Shown here piece after piece: positions 44,620 to 57,540 of a stretch of DNA of 64,000 nt (the stretch's first letter is position 1; each line of letters begins with the position of its first letter). The position numbers and the translations under genes are program-made. The notes beneath the pieces are model-generated. The model was not told where the DNA came from, made no database searches, and worked only from the letters and a program-made list of their open reading frames with translations. The stretch is from Hofstenia miamia (taxonomy: Eukaryota; Xenacoelomorpha; Acoela), in assembly GCA_004352715.1 (NCBI GenBank), contig SCFE01000079.1, positions 857,599-921,598 on the forward strand, given 5' to 3'.

Positions 44620-45310
44620 CCTTTGACGGTGGCGGGCATGGATATGATGTAATTGTGTACTTTGGCCGTCTGTGTATCTCTGACGTCATTGGAATATGTT
44701 TTGTTTTGCTGGCAAACACATTTGTTTGCAGTCTATTGTTTAAATGTAACCATTTTTTTATGCACATAGAGGTTGAGGAATTTTCGAAAATCCCATGAGA
44801 TTAGAATTGCTGCAATCTATTGTTCAAAATGTAACATTTTAAATATCTGTAAAACTAACTAGATATAGTATTGCAAAAAAGTGTTAAGAATCAAAACAAT
44901 ATCTGAGAATTAATTATAAAAATAGCTTACCAAAAAGTTTCAAATCTTTATGGGTAGTTAACAAATATGGAAAACGCTTTTTTTTGTGACAGTTTTCCGA
45001 GGGAAAATCTGGCGTTTTCCATATTTTTTAACAATTGATTGACGGGGGATAATTGATGAGTCATAGTCCTTGCGATTAATTCATGAATAATGAGGGCGTC
45101 TTGCCAAAAATATGGAGATATTCACACATTACATAATCAATCTATGAATAATTTAGAGTGTATATGTGTATGTGTTAGAGAATTCGTATATATATGATAG
45201 CAACCTTAATGTATACTAACATTATATCTTGTGCAAATGTAAAATTTTAAGCAAAAGACGTATTGTAGTTTTCCAATGTTGGAAAAACTAGTATATTGAA
45301 ATAACCATGC
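44620..45310. other. No gene seen
   Basis: Overlapping 60-66 codon frames on both strands near 44567-44798 are mutual shadows. An imperfect inverted pair ('aatatggaaaacgc' near 44965 and 'gcgttttccatattt' near 45012) could form a hairpin. Confidence 0.35.
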
Positions 45311-45317
45311 ATTTATT

Positions 45318-45339
45318 GTTAGGGTTAGGGTTAGGGTTA
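45318..45339. repeat. Interstitial telomere-like (TTAGGG)3
   Basis: Three and a half units of TTAGGG. This is the telomere repeat of most animals outside arthropods and nematodes. It is too short for a telomere; such tracts arise at break repair. Confidence 0.8.
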
Positions 45340-45717
45340 TGCACACTAGTACTAGTATGTTTGCTGAATAATACACAGTGGTATTAAATGTCAGTAATTC
45401 TTGTTATTACCAAGAAATTGTTTTATATTTAACCATCATTTTGTATTAATGATGGAGCTTGTGGGTGCACTTAAATGCCAACTTAAATCCAACAATCAAG
45501 CGCTGAAAGCTAATATAGGCCAAGAGCTTGAAATATTTCAACTGTTCCTTGAAAATCAACAAAATTGAGGTAAAATTTTAAAACATGTATTGTCTATCAA
45601 AATTTATACATTTGATTGCAAAAAATTAAAATTCAAACTGCTAACACGGACATACAAATTTACTTCATGAAAAAGTTTAGACTAATATTAAATAACAATT
45701 TTAATAAAAATTTGCCA

Positions 45718-45763
45718 GCCCAATGGTCGTGGGTTTGAGTCCCACATAGGGCGAATTTTTTTT
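45718..45763 (+). tRNA. tRNA 3'-half-like sequence (fragment or SINE relic)
   Basis: 'GTGGGTTTGAGTCCCAC' forms a perfect 5-bp T-stem with a 7-base T-loop, and GGTTTGAGTCC (45732-45742) matches the pol III B box at all but one position. An oligo-T run follows at 45756-45763. No D-arm or matching 5' acceptor strand is visible upstream, so this is not a complete tRNA gene. Confidence 0.4.
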
Positions 45764-46215
45764 ATAGAATGTATGTATTCTATTTAAGGCTAAATGCAAC
45801 AACGATAGAATTACAATTAGCTTCCATACATCAAATGGTGAGTTCATTCATTTCAAAGATAATAGTAGTATTTATTTAACTCTTAATATCAAAGACACTG
45901 GTGAAATTTAAGTTTAAGTATAAGAGCGCAACTACAATCCGAAATATATATACATGGATGTGAACCCAATTTGAAAAATTTTAAAATACTAAAAGACATC
46001 GTGAAACTAAAATCTCAGAAGCAATATGTATAAATCAACTAAGAAAACATTATTAAATAAGCAAAGACATCAAACAAATCTAAATATATTTTGAAGGTCT
46101 GAATTACTAAAAGAAAAAGTTCGGGAACATTTCTCCAAATGCTTGAAAATGAACAACAATGTTTGTCAAAACATGTTGCAATAAAACATTATTCATATAT
46201 ATATATATATATATA

Positions 46216-47215
46216 NNNNNNNNNNNNNNNNNNNNNNNNNNNNNNNNNNNNNNNNNNNNNNNNNNNNNNNNNNNNNNNNNNNNNNNNNNNNNNNNNNNNN
46301 NNNNNNNNNNNNNNNNNNNNNNNNNNNNNNNNNNNNNNNNNNNNNNNNNNNNNNNNNNNNNNNNNNNNNNNNNNNNNNNNNNNNNNNNNNNNNNNNNNNN
46401 NNNNNNNNNNNNNNNNNNNNNNNNNNNNNNNNNNNNNNNNNNNNNNNNNNNNNNNNNNNNNNNNNNNNNNNNNNNNNNNNNNNNNNNNNNNNNNNNNNNN
46501 NNNNNNNNNNNNNNNNNNNNNNNNNNNNNNNNNNNNNNNNNNNNNNNNNNNNNNNNNNNNNNNNNNNNNNNNNNNNNNNNNNNNNNNNNNNNNNNNNNNN
46601 NNNNNNNNNNNNNNNNNNNNNNNNNNNNNNNNNNNNNNNNNNNNNNNNNNNNNNNNNNNNNNNNNNNNNNNNNNNNNNNNNNNNNNNNNNNNNNNNNNNN
46701 NNNNNNNNNNNNNNNNNNNNNNNNNNNNNNNNNNNNNNNNNNNNNNNNNNNNNNNNNNNNNNNNNNNNNNNNNNNNNNNNNNNNNNNNNNNNNNNNNNNN
46801 NNNNNNNNNNNNNNNNNNNNNNNNNNNNNNNNNNNNNNNNNNNNNNNNNNNNNNNNNNNNNNNNNNNNNNNNNNNNNNNNNNNNNNNNNNNNNNNNNNNN
46901 NNNNNNNNNNNNNNNNNNNNNNNNNNNNNNNNNNNNNNNNNNNNNNNNNNNNNNNNNNNNNNNNNNNNNNNNNNNNNNNNNNNNNNNNNNNNNNNNNNNN
47001 NNNNNNNNNNNNNNNNNNNNNNNNNNNNNNNNNNNNNNNNNNNNNNNNNNNNNNNNNNNNNNNNNNNNNNNNNNNNNNNNNNNNNNNNNNNNNNNNNNNN
47101 NNNNNNNNNNNNNNNNNNNNNNNNNNNNNNNNNNNNNNNNNNNNNNNNNNNNNNNNNNNNNNNNNNNNNNNNNNNNNNNNNNNNNNNNNNNNNNNNNNNN
47201 NNNNNNNNNNNNNNN
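46216..47215. other. Assembly gap of exactly 1,000 N
   Basis: Placeholder length, so the true size is unknown. It follows a (TA)n run at 46195-46215. Frames of about 370 codons through it are artefacts. Confidence 0.95.
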
Positions 47216-48319
47216 CTCCTTTACGGTCCTGTACTGGTTTCAGAGTCGTAGTGCATCTACTTTTGGTTCCGTAAGGAGATTAATGTTACTAAAACTATTA
47301 TTAATGAAATTGAACAATGAATAGACATTCGATATAATTTATTATACCAAATTTAATAAACTTGCAAATATAATACACTATAAAGGCAATTTTTAAATCC
47401 AATTGGTCTCGCTTCCGAATGAAGTTGAAAGATTGGTTCCATTCCGTACATTGTTTTTGGGTTCCTCCCCCACAAGACTTGAATTGAAAATTAATATATG
47501 TTATTTTAAAAGACTCGATGAAAAAGGACTTATATCTCACGAATACAATTGACTTTTTGTGTTGTGCCTGTTGCATGAAACAACAGGTTTTTACAATTTT
47601 GTTGTAACGGCAAGCCTGTTGTAATCTGATGTCATTTTCTTCAATATGTAGATTGTAATTCATATATTTTTAAATCCCGAGAACATGGGATTATATACGA
47701 ATTTTGTCAATATATTCAAAAGCGTTTTAATCGGGAATTTCTAGATATATCGGAGATCGTGCTCTTTTAATACAATATCGAAAAATATTGCAGAGCAATA
47801 TTGTAAATGAAAATAAAAATTTAGCAGCGAGAGAAATCATTCAATTCTTAATGATTTATGTAGCAATTAAATGTGATTTTGTTGAAAAAGGTTGATAAAT
47901 TGTCATGCTGAGTAGATTTTACTAAGATAATGGTACATGTACAATTGGAAACATATTAATAGCTCGTAATTTATCAATTCAATAATATATTTTTTCATAA
48001 AAACTTGTTAACTACCCTATTCCAGCTGGGTTTTTTGGGCTTCTCAAGCCTGGGGAAAGATTTCACCGCCTGCTTCTTATCTAAGTCTGGTTAATTATGC
48101 TTTTGAAACGAAACTTTGAACAAAGACTGTTACATCAACACTATTTCATTTGCAATGTTCAAAAATTTGATGCCATTATTATGTGTGATCAAGTCATCAA
48201 ATCGCAAAATTTCGGTAATTTCTGTGTATTTGCTTGAATTAGCTGTTAGAAATGTTGATATTTATTAAACTTACTTTTTTTCTTCTCAAATATAATTTTT
48301 AGACAAACACTAACAATAT
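47216..48319. repeat. Left arm of a large inverted repeat; an isolated 1,104-bp contig
   Basis: Matches the reverse complement of 51262-52302 along its whole length with scattered substitutions and small indels, from 'ctcctttacggtcctgtact' at its first base. It is bounded on both sides by 1,000-N gaps. The 120-codon minus frame inside is not preserved in the other arm, so it is probably not coding. Confidence 0.85.
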
Positions 48320-49319
48320 NNNNNNNNNNNNNNNNNNNNNNNNNNNNNNNNNNNNNNNNNNNNNNNNNNNNNNNNNNNNNNNNNNNNNNNNNNNNNNNNN
48401 NNNNNNNNNNNNNNNNNNNNNNNNNNNNNNNNNNNNNNNNNNNNNNNNNNNNNNNNNNNNNNNNNNNNNNNNNNNNNNNNNNNNNNNNNNNNNNNNNNNN
48501 NNNNNNNNNNNNNNNNNNNNNNNNNNNNNNNNNNNNNNNNNNNNNNNNNNNNNNNNNNNNNNNNNNNNNNNNNNNNNNNNNNNNNNNNNNNNNNNNNNNN
48601 NNNNNNNNNNNNNNNNNNNNNNNNNNNNNNNNNNNNNNNNNNNNNNNNNNNNNNNNNNNNNNNNNNNNNNNNNNNNNNNNNNNNNNNNNNNNNNNNNNNN
48701 NNNNNNNNNNNNNNNNNNNNNNNNNNNNNNNNNNNNNNNNNNNNNNNNNNNNNNNNNNNNNNNNNNNNNNNNNNNNNNNNNNNNNNNNNNNNNNNNNNNN
48801 NNNNNNNNNNNNNNNNNNNNNNNNNNNNNNNNNNNNNNNNNNNNNNNNNNNNNNNNNNNNNNNNNNNNNNNNNNNNNNNNNNNNNNNNNNNNNNNNNNNN
48901 NNNNNNNNNNNNNNNNNNNNNNNNNNNNNNNNNNNNNNNNNNNNNNNNNNNNNNNNNNNNNNNNNNNNNNNNNNNNNNNNNNNNNNNNNNNNNNNNNNNN
49001 NNNNNNNNNNNNNNNNNNNNNNNNNNNNNNNNNNNNNNNNNNNNNNNNNNNNNNNNNNNNNNNNNNNNNNNNNNNNNNNNNNNNNNNNNNNNNNNNNNNN
49101 NNNNNNNNNNNNNNNNNNNNNNNNNNNNNNNNNNNNNNNNNNNNNNNNNNNNNNNNNNNNNNNNNNNNNNNNNNNNNNNNNNNNNNNNNNNNNNNNNNNN
49201 NNNNNNNNNNNNNNNNNNNNNNNNNNNNNNNNNNNNNNNNNNNNNNNNNNNNNNNNNNNNNNNNNNNNNNNNNNNNNNNNNNNNNNNNNNNNNNNNNNNN
49301 NNNNNNNNNNNNNNNNNNN
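48320..49319. other. Assembly gap of exactly 1,000 N
   Basis: Placeholder gap separating the isolated contig from the following sequence. Confidence 0.95.
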
Positions 49320-51090
49320 ATGCATATATCTATATGCCTCTATATACAATTTCTGTAAATATGTACAGATGTCGTGCAAAAAATGGACAATAAAGCTATT
49401 TAAGAGTTAGTATTATTAATCAATTAAATATGGATTTTATTATTCTTATTCATTAGAATTCATTCCTAAATTGGCAAAGTTTGATCATCCCCAAGCTAAA
49501 CTAGCTCAGCTTGGCATTTTTCGTTCAAGTTTGAGCTTGTTCATTGGATTGCATGCATATGTTTGAAATTGATGACTAGTAATTTAGTAAACCGCTTCTT
49601 CCCAGATAGAACAAGCCCATCTGTACGACATCGGTTTGACGTTGTAATAGCGTAACTCCGTCGTTCATTACAATTTGTCTAGCTAAAGTGTAGTTTTTGT
49701 CGTAAATTTGTCTTAATACTTATATATTCAGTATTGTTTTAGTACCGTTAACTTCTTCATATATCGACATCGTTTTGGCATTGAATTAACTTTATTTCGA
49801 CGGCTTTGTGATTACTGAGTTGTTAAGGACGTAATTTAGCTAAGGGTAGAAATCCATAAATTACGAAAGGAATCTATGCATGGAATAACATTCAATTTAA
49901 TTGATCTTTTTCTTATGAATGTTTATAATTGTTTTCATTCGGTGACTTCGCAGTGTACTTGGTACATTCTTGCATTGCATTTTCAAATTTTCATTGAATA
50001 TTACCAATGATTTCAATTATTAGATAATATATGTGCACTTTAAGTATTACTCTTTTGCATATGATATCATAATACAAAACAAGAATTGTATTTATTGATT
50101 CATGCAAAATAAATTTACATATATTTAAATTTGCAGGTATCCATTCAAATTCGCTTTATGAGTATTGTAAGTAAAAATTTCCTTAAAGAAATTCGAACAT
50201 GGAAAGTTTTTCCATATTTTGAGGATTGTTGGAGGAATGTCTTGAATAAACTTAATTTACAATACCTATTACAAATGACTTCATCTTGGCAGCAGCATAT
50301 TGCAAGGGTTGTTAAAACAGTGCTTCAACATTCACTATACGAGATCCCTGAGTGTCGGATTCTTTACCATAATGAGATTCAAAGAAGAACCATTCCACAG
50401 ATTTCAAAATGTAGCATTCTAGAAGGTATTCCAAGGACTTGACAATTATTTAAATTACAATTTGAACCCAACCCTCCAAAGTCGAATCGCTGATGCCTTC
50501 TGTGATATACCTAAGGAATGCCTGTACCGAAAACACATGACACAGCACGATTGGGAAATGGGTCAACTCGGGTAACTTTTAGGTGAGTCGGTTCGACAGT
50601 CAAATATAATCGTTAGCGTGGAAAAACTCTAACAAAATTAAAGAACAGTGTAAGAAGTCAAACATTTGGAATTTTTAATTTGCTAATGATTTTAATTTTC
50701 ATTCGATGTCTTTCATTGACTATGTATTGCCTTAGTGATACTTTTATACGAAAGCATGTTTGTGCGTTTTATACTAGCAATGTTTCTTTGATTGGGTCTG
50801 GCCGGTGGCGTGATAGACGGCTCGAGTTCATCACATTATTGATAATGAAATCCTTGTTGTAATTCGCTACATAACATAGGGCTCTCATGTTATTTGCTAC
50901 AGCATATTTTTTAGTGCAATTTTTGTAAAATTCTGAATAACATAGAGCAAATGAATTGACATTTTTAATTAAAATAAATTCTAACATTTTTTTCGAAAAA
51001 GTTACATTTGGTCTCTCATTCGAAAACGAATGCTACGCTTTGGAAAAGACTTCTCATCAGGTGCGCGATTTTTCTTACCTAAAAAATTTG
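49320..51090. other. No gene identified
   Basis: A 103-codon plus frame (50131-50442) follows a 'tttgcag' that could be a splice acceptor. It contains a Trp- and Leu-bearing stretch ('YFEDCWRNVLNKLNLQYLLQ') but no known domain. A 'caagtttgagcttgttcatt' stretch near 49530 resembles a fragment of a hAT-type end. The rest is AT-rich. Confidence 0.25.
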
Positions 51091-51091
51091 A

Positions 51092-51217
51092 ATAAACATT
51101 GGGCAAATATTCAATTAGTAATTAAATACTTGCTCTAACTTATTTCTATTTCAATAGTTAAATATTGTGCAGGGATATTTTCCCATTTTGTTGTAATTAA
51201 TAAATTCATATTTTTAT
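51092..51217. repeat. Dispersed repeat R5, copy 1
   Basis: About 125 bp matching 56627-56751 in direct orientation, for example 'caaatattcaattagtaatt' and 'tattttccca'. Non-coding. Confidence 0.75.
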
Positions 51218-51261
51218 ATTGTTTTTCAACACGAGTAGTTTTTCAAAGTTCACAAAATCAT

Positions 51262-52302
51262 ATTGTTAGTATTTGCATAAAAATTATATTTTATAAGAAA
51301 AGAAGTAAGCTTAATAAATATCATCAGTTACAACTGCTAAAATCAAGCAAATACACAGAAAATATCGAAATTTTGCCATTTGATGACTTGATCACACATA
51401 ATAATGGCATCAAATTTTTGAACATTGCAAATGAAATAGTGTTGATGTAACAGTCTTTGTTCAAAGTTTCGTTTCAAAAGCATAATTAACCAGACTTAGA
51501 TAAGAAGCAGGCGGTGAAATCTTTCCCCAGACCTGAGAAACCAAAAAACCCAACTTGAATAGGGTAGTTTAACAAGTTTTTATGAAAAAATATATTATTG
51601 AATTGATAAATTACGAGCTATTAATATGTTTCCAATTGTACATGTACCATTATCTTAGTAAAAGCTACTCAGCATGACAATTTATCAACCTTTTTCAACA
51701 AAATCCTTAAAAATATGATATAAATCATTAAAAAAGTGATCTCACTCGCTGTTAAATTTTTATTTTCATTTACAATATTGAGAAGGCTCTGCAATATTTT
51801 TCGATGTTGTCTTAAAAGAACACGATCTCCGATATATCTAAAAATTCCCGATTAAAATATATGAATTACAATCTACATATTGAAGAAAATGGCATCAGAT
51901 TACAACAGGCTTGCCAGTATAACAAAGCAGAAAAAACCTGTTGTTTCAAACAACAGGCACAACACAAAAAAGTCAATTGTATTCGTGAGATATTCGTCTT
52001 TCTGCATCGAGTCTTTTAAAATAACATACATTAATTTTCAATTCAAGTCTTGTGGGGGAAGAACCCAAAAACAAAGTACGGAATGGAACCAATCTTCAAT
52101 CGGGAGCGAGACCAATTTGATTTAATAATTGCTTTTATAGTGTATTATATTTGCAAATTTTTTAAATTTGGTATAATAAATTATATCGAATGTCTATTCA
52201 TTGTTCAATTTCATTAATAATAGTTTTAGTAACATTAATCTCCTTACGAAACCAAAAGTAGATGCACTACGACTCTGAAACCAGTACAGGACCGTAAAGG
52301 AG
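51262..52302. repeat. Right arm of the large inverted repeat
   Basis: Reverse complement of 47216-48319. Contains a perfect 21-bp palindrome-like hairpin CCTGTTGTTTcAAACAACAGG at 51937-51957; the other arm has a decayed version. The 81-codon plus frame at 51880-52125 is not kept in the other arm. Confidence 0.85.
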
Positions 52303-52309
52303 TGGTCAC

Positions 52310-53440
52310 GCAGATCTCTATTTTCAACATAATTACAATAAACGAAAATCGTCATTAGGCATTGCAATCAAACGCATTCGATTTTAAGCTATTGAATATC
52401 TTACAATAAAAATGTTTATAATTACCTCGATCAGTTTTCTATCAGTTTTGTTAAGTTTCTTAAGGAGTTCTTCGAAAAATCTTCGGCAAAATTTCTTATC
52501 AAATCAGGACGATGTTTCGACTAACAGATGTTGCTGTTACTTTTGCAAGTATTGGACGAAGATGGGAAAACAACCCAATTATGAAAGAGGAGACACAGCA
52601 ATCTTTCAACGCTCAACTTCTATAGAAACAAGATTTGCTCAACAAAAATGGAGTTTAACATTGGCATACTTTTTTACGAACATTACATTTTTAAATTTTT
52701 AATGGGCACGAAAATTCATCTGCAGTAGTGCAAAAAGCCTACTGCCTTCACCTCGCTAAATATAATTTCAGCAAAAAGCTTCTAAAATTCAGCATGCTGA
52801 AATTTACACAATTTAGTAGCTTCATCACAAATTAATCGTGAAACGTTGATCGGTGTATTATTGAAAATACCGCTAAGTGAAGCAGCAGTGAGCTTTTTCA
52901 CGCAATCGAGTTGTTTATAACAGGCTTAGAGCTAGCCTTGCTTCTCTCAATCTTGACAATCAAATTGTGTTAAATAAATTTAATGTAATCAGGAAAATGG
53001 CAGAAACTACATCCTATCAATTAGATAGAACAAGAAAATGGTTCGTGGAACAACATTATTCATGATGATGGCGAATGAAACGTCTATTCTTACCTTTTGT
53101 ATGTATTTAAAAAAATTTGTTGCAAACTACACATTAAATTTTGTTTGCTGGATTTACAGCATTGCCTGAAGCATGTTGATGTATCTTTTAAAAATACAAA
53201 CTATTGTTTCTTCTATATAGACGAATTTTGTCATAGTTTTTCAAGCATTTGATTAACTGTTATAAATGAACTTCTTGGTAATTTCTTCATTTCTTATGTT
53301 GGTATGACATTGGCAATTTATAAATAATCAGGATATTTTCATTCTGCTAGTAATTGAGTAAATATGTCACAGATCTATTGACATATCAAAAGCAATTCTT
53401 AACAACGAGGGCGGAAATTCACAGTGACTTTTAGCTCTGT
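52310..53440. other. No gene identified
   Basis: A 96-codon plus frame (52412-52702) starts with a hydrophobic segment and holds a Cys-rich patch ('CCCYFCKYW'). It could be a small secreted or membrane peptide or chance. Nothing else. Confidence 0.25.
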
Positions 53441-53445
53441 AGCAA

Positions 53446-53495
53446 TATAGAATTCTATTTAGGTAATTTATATAGAATTCTATTTAGGTAATTTA
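53446..53495. repeat. Perfect 25-bp tandem duplication
   Basis: 'tatagaattctatttaggta' plus five more bases, repeated exactly at 53446-53470 and 53471-53495. Confidence 0.9.
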
Positions 53496-53689
53496 TTCGA
53501 TTTCGATAAGGACCCCATAGAAATACTTAAGCTTTGTAGAGAGATCGTCATATATTCTTATTCCTAAACACTTTACATTTAAAATATTACTGATTTCTTG
53601 GTCATTTCTAATACATTCACTATTATCATTTACTATATAAGTATCACTTATATTATCACTTTTGTTTAACAGATGCTTTTCTCAAATGA

Positions 53690-53739
53690 TTTCTAAATCA
53701 TCTTTTGCACAGGCTTTCTAAATCATCTTTTGCACAGGC
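53690..53739. repeat. Second perfect 25-bp tandem duplication
   Basis: 'tttctaaatcatcttttgca' plus five more bases, repeated exactly at 53690-53714 and 53715-53739. Unrelated in sequence to the duplication 200 bp upstream but of equal unit length. Confidence 0.9.
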
Positions 53740-56620
53740 CGGGCAGAGAACTTTCAGAAGCTCTTAGAATTCGTTAATTTTATTTTTTTTGCAAAATGTG
53801 TGGTGGGAACGTTTGATCCCCAACTCGAATAATTTGTCGCATAATTATAAAAATGCATATAGCAGACTGTTTTGAATTAATGTTAGTAATGAGAATCTTC
53901 GCAAAATATTGATTTGTGAAGCTTACTAATTATGCATAAAAGCTTGTTTAAGTGCACCAAACCAAAAACTGCTGCATCAAAAGAATATTTCTTATGAAGA
54001 ATTTAGATAAATACTCTAAAGTGAACGCTGGCATATCTAAGGCAATGATAATAACTTTTATGCCAATTGCGGCATCTATCAGAGGGTCTAATATTTTGCC
54101 TGCATGAAGAAAACGTGAATGTTAAAACCAAAAGATCACCATTCAGAAAAATAAGATAATCCATATAATTATTCATGATAAAAACTGTTATAACGTGCAG
54201 CGATAGTGCAGAGAGATTTCACATCACATCTTAGGCTTAGCGTCTTCAAATTACACGCATTTCCTTGAAAATCTACGGATACGGACAGAGTTGTTGGACA
54301 TTGAAAGTGATGAATGGACATCTTCAGAAAGTTTCTAGTAACCTCAACATATTCAGTTCTATAAGGGCCTTAAGCGATCAAAGCAGGTTGACATAAATGA
54401 CTTAATATAACAATATTCTTACTAATGAACGGAAACTATACTTCTTAAGCATGTTTTAGCTCTACAATTTTTTATTGTTTAAGCTTAGAAAAAAAAGACT
54501 GTTTTCTACCATAACATAAGAAAAACGAATATAATGGATTCAACAAACTATAATGGAAATTGCATAAAGTTTTCAAATATCTAATCACTTATGAAGAAAC
54601 TTGCTTTTTTCTAGTAGATGCGGTTCTCTAACGGAATAACGGTTTTATCATCTGCTCAGTCGGCAACAACTGTAATTACATTTGGTGATCCAATAATAAA
54701 TCACTCATGATTGGTAACGTATGAATGATTTGAAAAGCTCTAAATTTAATATTTTCCTATGAATAAGCTGACTACTCCTAGGAGGCAATGTATGTATACA
54801 GCAGTTTGCATAATGAAATTTTCTTGTATAACATTGTCTTCATGGATGAATCAGAAAATTATGCTTGCATAAAAATACATTGATGCTCCACGGTAGGAAA
54901 CTCCCTTCAACTGATCGCACATCTTGGCCACCAATATAATGTGGAAATGACCACAGTACATAAATAAAGACTAAAAAGACCTCATATGAGACATCACCAA
55001 AAATTAAATTTCATTTTAACAAAACCTTGAATATATTTTGTAACAAAATTACTACAGCAACTATATTATAAACCCACCAATGGATTACATAAACCTGTAG
55101 CAGTCTTCCTATTTTTCACCATTAATCGGAATTCTGGTGGATAAAATCATCGGCTGTAAAAATTATCTGGTTCATTATAAATAAATATATTTTCAGATCA
55201 TCTGGATAAATTGCACAACACAGCGAACCTTGTCCGGAGTACAATTAGACATTAGAAATTTATGGTTATAAATTATGTATACAAAATATTTCTATTTATA
55301 AACATAATTCGTCTAAATAGATTTAAGTAAATTATGTTTAGAGGAAATTAAAATTACCGTAATAAAAGACTACATAAATCTGCCCGATTTATTGGAATGT
55401 CAGAAGAATAATTGCTTCTAGACACTGCAAATATTTCGGGGTCCCTCTCACTGCAGTAGAAGAACCATAGCTCTAGAAGAAATTGCAGTACCGCTTGTCC
55501 TACAGCAGAGAGTGAGACTTTTTAGCGCACTTCAGATGAGTCATGTCATGGCATCCATGCCATTGCCATTTTGTGCCCAGAGAGCCTCAAAAGGGCATAC
55601 ATATGTTATTTGAGTTGATCATCATTGCTAAGTTTTCGATGAAAGCGGCGGTCGATTCCGTGCTGTTCTGTATGCATCGCTACAGTAACAACAGATACAC
55701 AGTAGCAACTGAGTTACTCAAATGCTTTAAGTGCCACAAACGGAATATTATTAACACAATGATTGTAACACTTATATACCAGAAATGAACCAACATTCAA
55801 ATATTGACAAACATCTGATTAGCAAACTTGTTATTTATTGTTACTAAACAAAATTAATTACAATCATTCATTCCACTCCTAATCAAACCCGCCCTAGCCT
55901 GACTAGAATGATATGCACACCCTACTCTACTCTGCTTTGAAAATTTGATTCGAGTAGCCCATTTGTAGAATGGATTACTCATTTAAAACATATTTGATAT
56001 GCCTAAGACCAATTGAAAAACTAAAGTTTACAAAATGAATTTAATAAAATGGTAGAACATAAAATAATAGTAACAAAACGAACATCGACAGATTGGCTCT
56101 TGATCACAGATGAATAAGGCGATTTTTTTAACCTAAAAGATTTGAAATTTTGACATAAAATTTATTAATTTTTTACTTAAGAAACGTATTTTTTATATAA
56201 AAAATTCACCTTAAGATTTTTTAGCTTTTGTAAAATTCGTGTATGTTATGCTAAACATACATCAACCAGGTATTAAAAAGCATCAATACAGAACTGCAGA
56301 TTATCCTTAGAATTTTTATTGTTTTAAGCATGCTTTTTAGCATTGAAAAGAACCTTTCCATGGAAGCAGGAAAGCACTTACGATTTTCAACAATCCATAT
56401 TCTGTGATATTTAATGAACCGATTGCACCCATTATTCATGTAATTTGTAGTTTTCAATTTTCGGTGAAGCATTAAAAATTGAGGTTGATTCAGACTCAAA
56501 GCAGCTTACAAGTCCAATTCATTTCATAGTAATTTGTGGTGTTCACTAACTTTTGTATTATTGCCTCATTAATAGGATATCAATTCTTGCTCTTTCAACA
56601 ATGACAACCTTAGTAATATC
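53740..56620. other. No gene identified
   Basis: Nearly 2.9 kb with only short frames (55543-55788 plus, 56251-56499 minus) lacking recognisable content. Confidence 0.35.
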
Positions 56621-56626
56621 ATTTTT

Positions 56627-56751
56627 ATAAACATTGGCCAAATATTCAATTAGTAATTAAATGCTTGCTCTAACTTATTTCTATTTCAATAGTTAAAAAT
56701 TGTGCAGTGATATTTTCCCATGTTGTTGTAACTAATAAATCCATATTTTTA
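56627..56751. repeat. Dispersed repeat R5, copy 2
   Basis: Direct match of 51092-51217 with about ten differences. Confidence 0.75.
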
Positions 56752-56759
56752 AAAGCTAT

Positions 56760-57540
56760 AAATATATTGGAAATGAGGTTCAAGGCTTATAGATAGAAGC
56801 TTCCTCCTACTTATACTTTGGTTCACAATTTTATTGCAAAACTCATAAATTTCATCAAATCCTTTGCTATTAAAAATGCTGTTAATTGTTTGTATTATAT
56901 GGTTTTAAAGAGCTTTTTATGAAAATCATTCATAAATTGTTTCTTTTCCAAAACATTTGACCTAAAAATTTGACCACAAAAAATTTCAAAATTTTTTTAC
57001 CCAATTTAAAATGTTGTAAGATTTTAACTTCATTTTGACCTTAAAATTTTTCAAATATGCATGCACATTCATACTTAAGAAAAATTGATCTCTATTTCAA
57101 TGTTCACTTTTTCTTTTGTTCGCCCTACTGATCAGCCCTATTAGTGGCAATAACTACCAATAACTAAACTTAAAGTTTTAACAAAATTAGATGTAATTAA
57201 TTTTATAAATTCAATCAAAAAAATTCTTTTTATTTAAAGTTGGTTTTAGATATATTATATAATATGATGATAAGGAATTGTTAATATTTCTTTAAAATTT
57301 TATCTAGTAAAATAAGCTAAAGTCACTTAAAGCACTAGACGTAAAATAATTTCCCTATTGTTTTAATACCATTATTATTTGTTTATCCTAGGCTTAAAAA
57401 TTTTCTTAATGAGGGTATCATATGAATCCCTTCTGTTAACAGAAAATATTTCAAAAAACGTGGAAGGCTTCATTGGATTTGCCTACATCATTAATATTCA
57501 ATATTTACTGAGGTTCTGTACTTCCTTTGATGTATTCTAA
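56760..57540. other. No gene seen
   Basis: AT-rich, no element recognised. Confidence 0.35.

Noticed and set aside
45718-45763. A complete tRNA gene
   Set aside because: Only a T-arm, B box and T run are present; the D-arm, anticodon arm and 5' acceptor strand are missing.
47301-47663. A 120-codon protein on the minus strand and its 81-codon counterpart at 51880-52125
   Set aside because: Frameshifts between the two inverted arms destroy the common frame, so conservation is at DNA level only.
46139-49379. Frames of about 370 codons at 46139-47274 and 48246-49379
   Set aside because: They consist almost entirely of Ns from 1,000-base assembly gaps.
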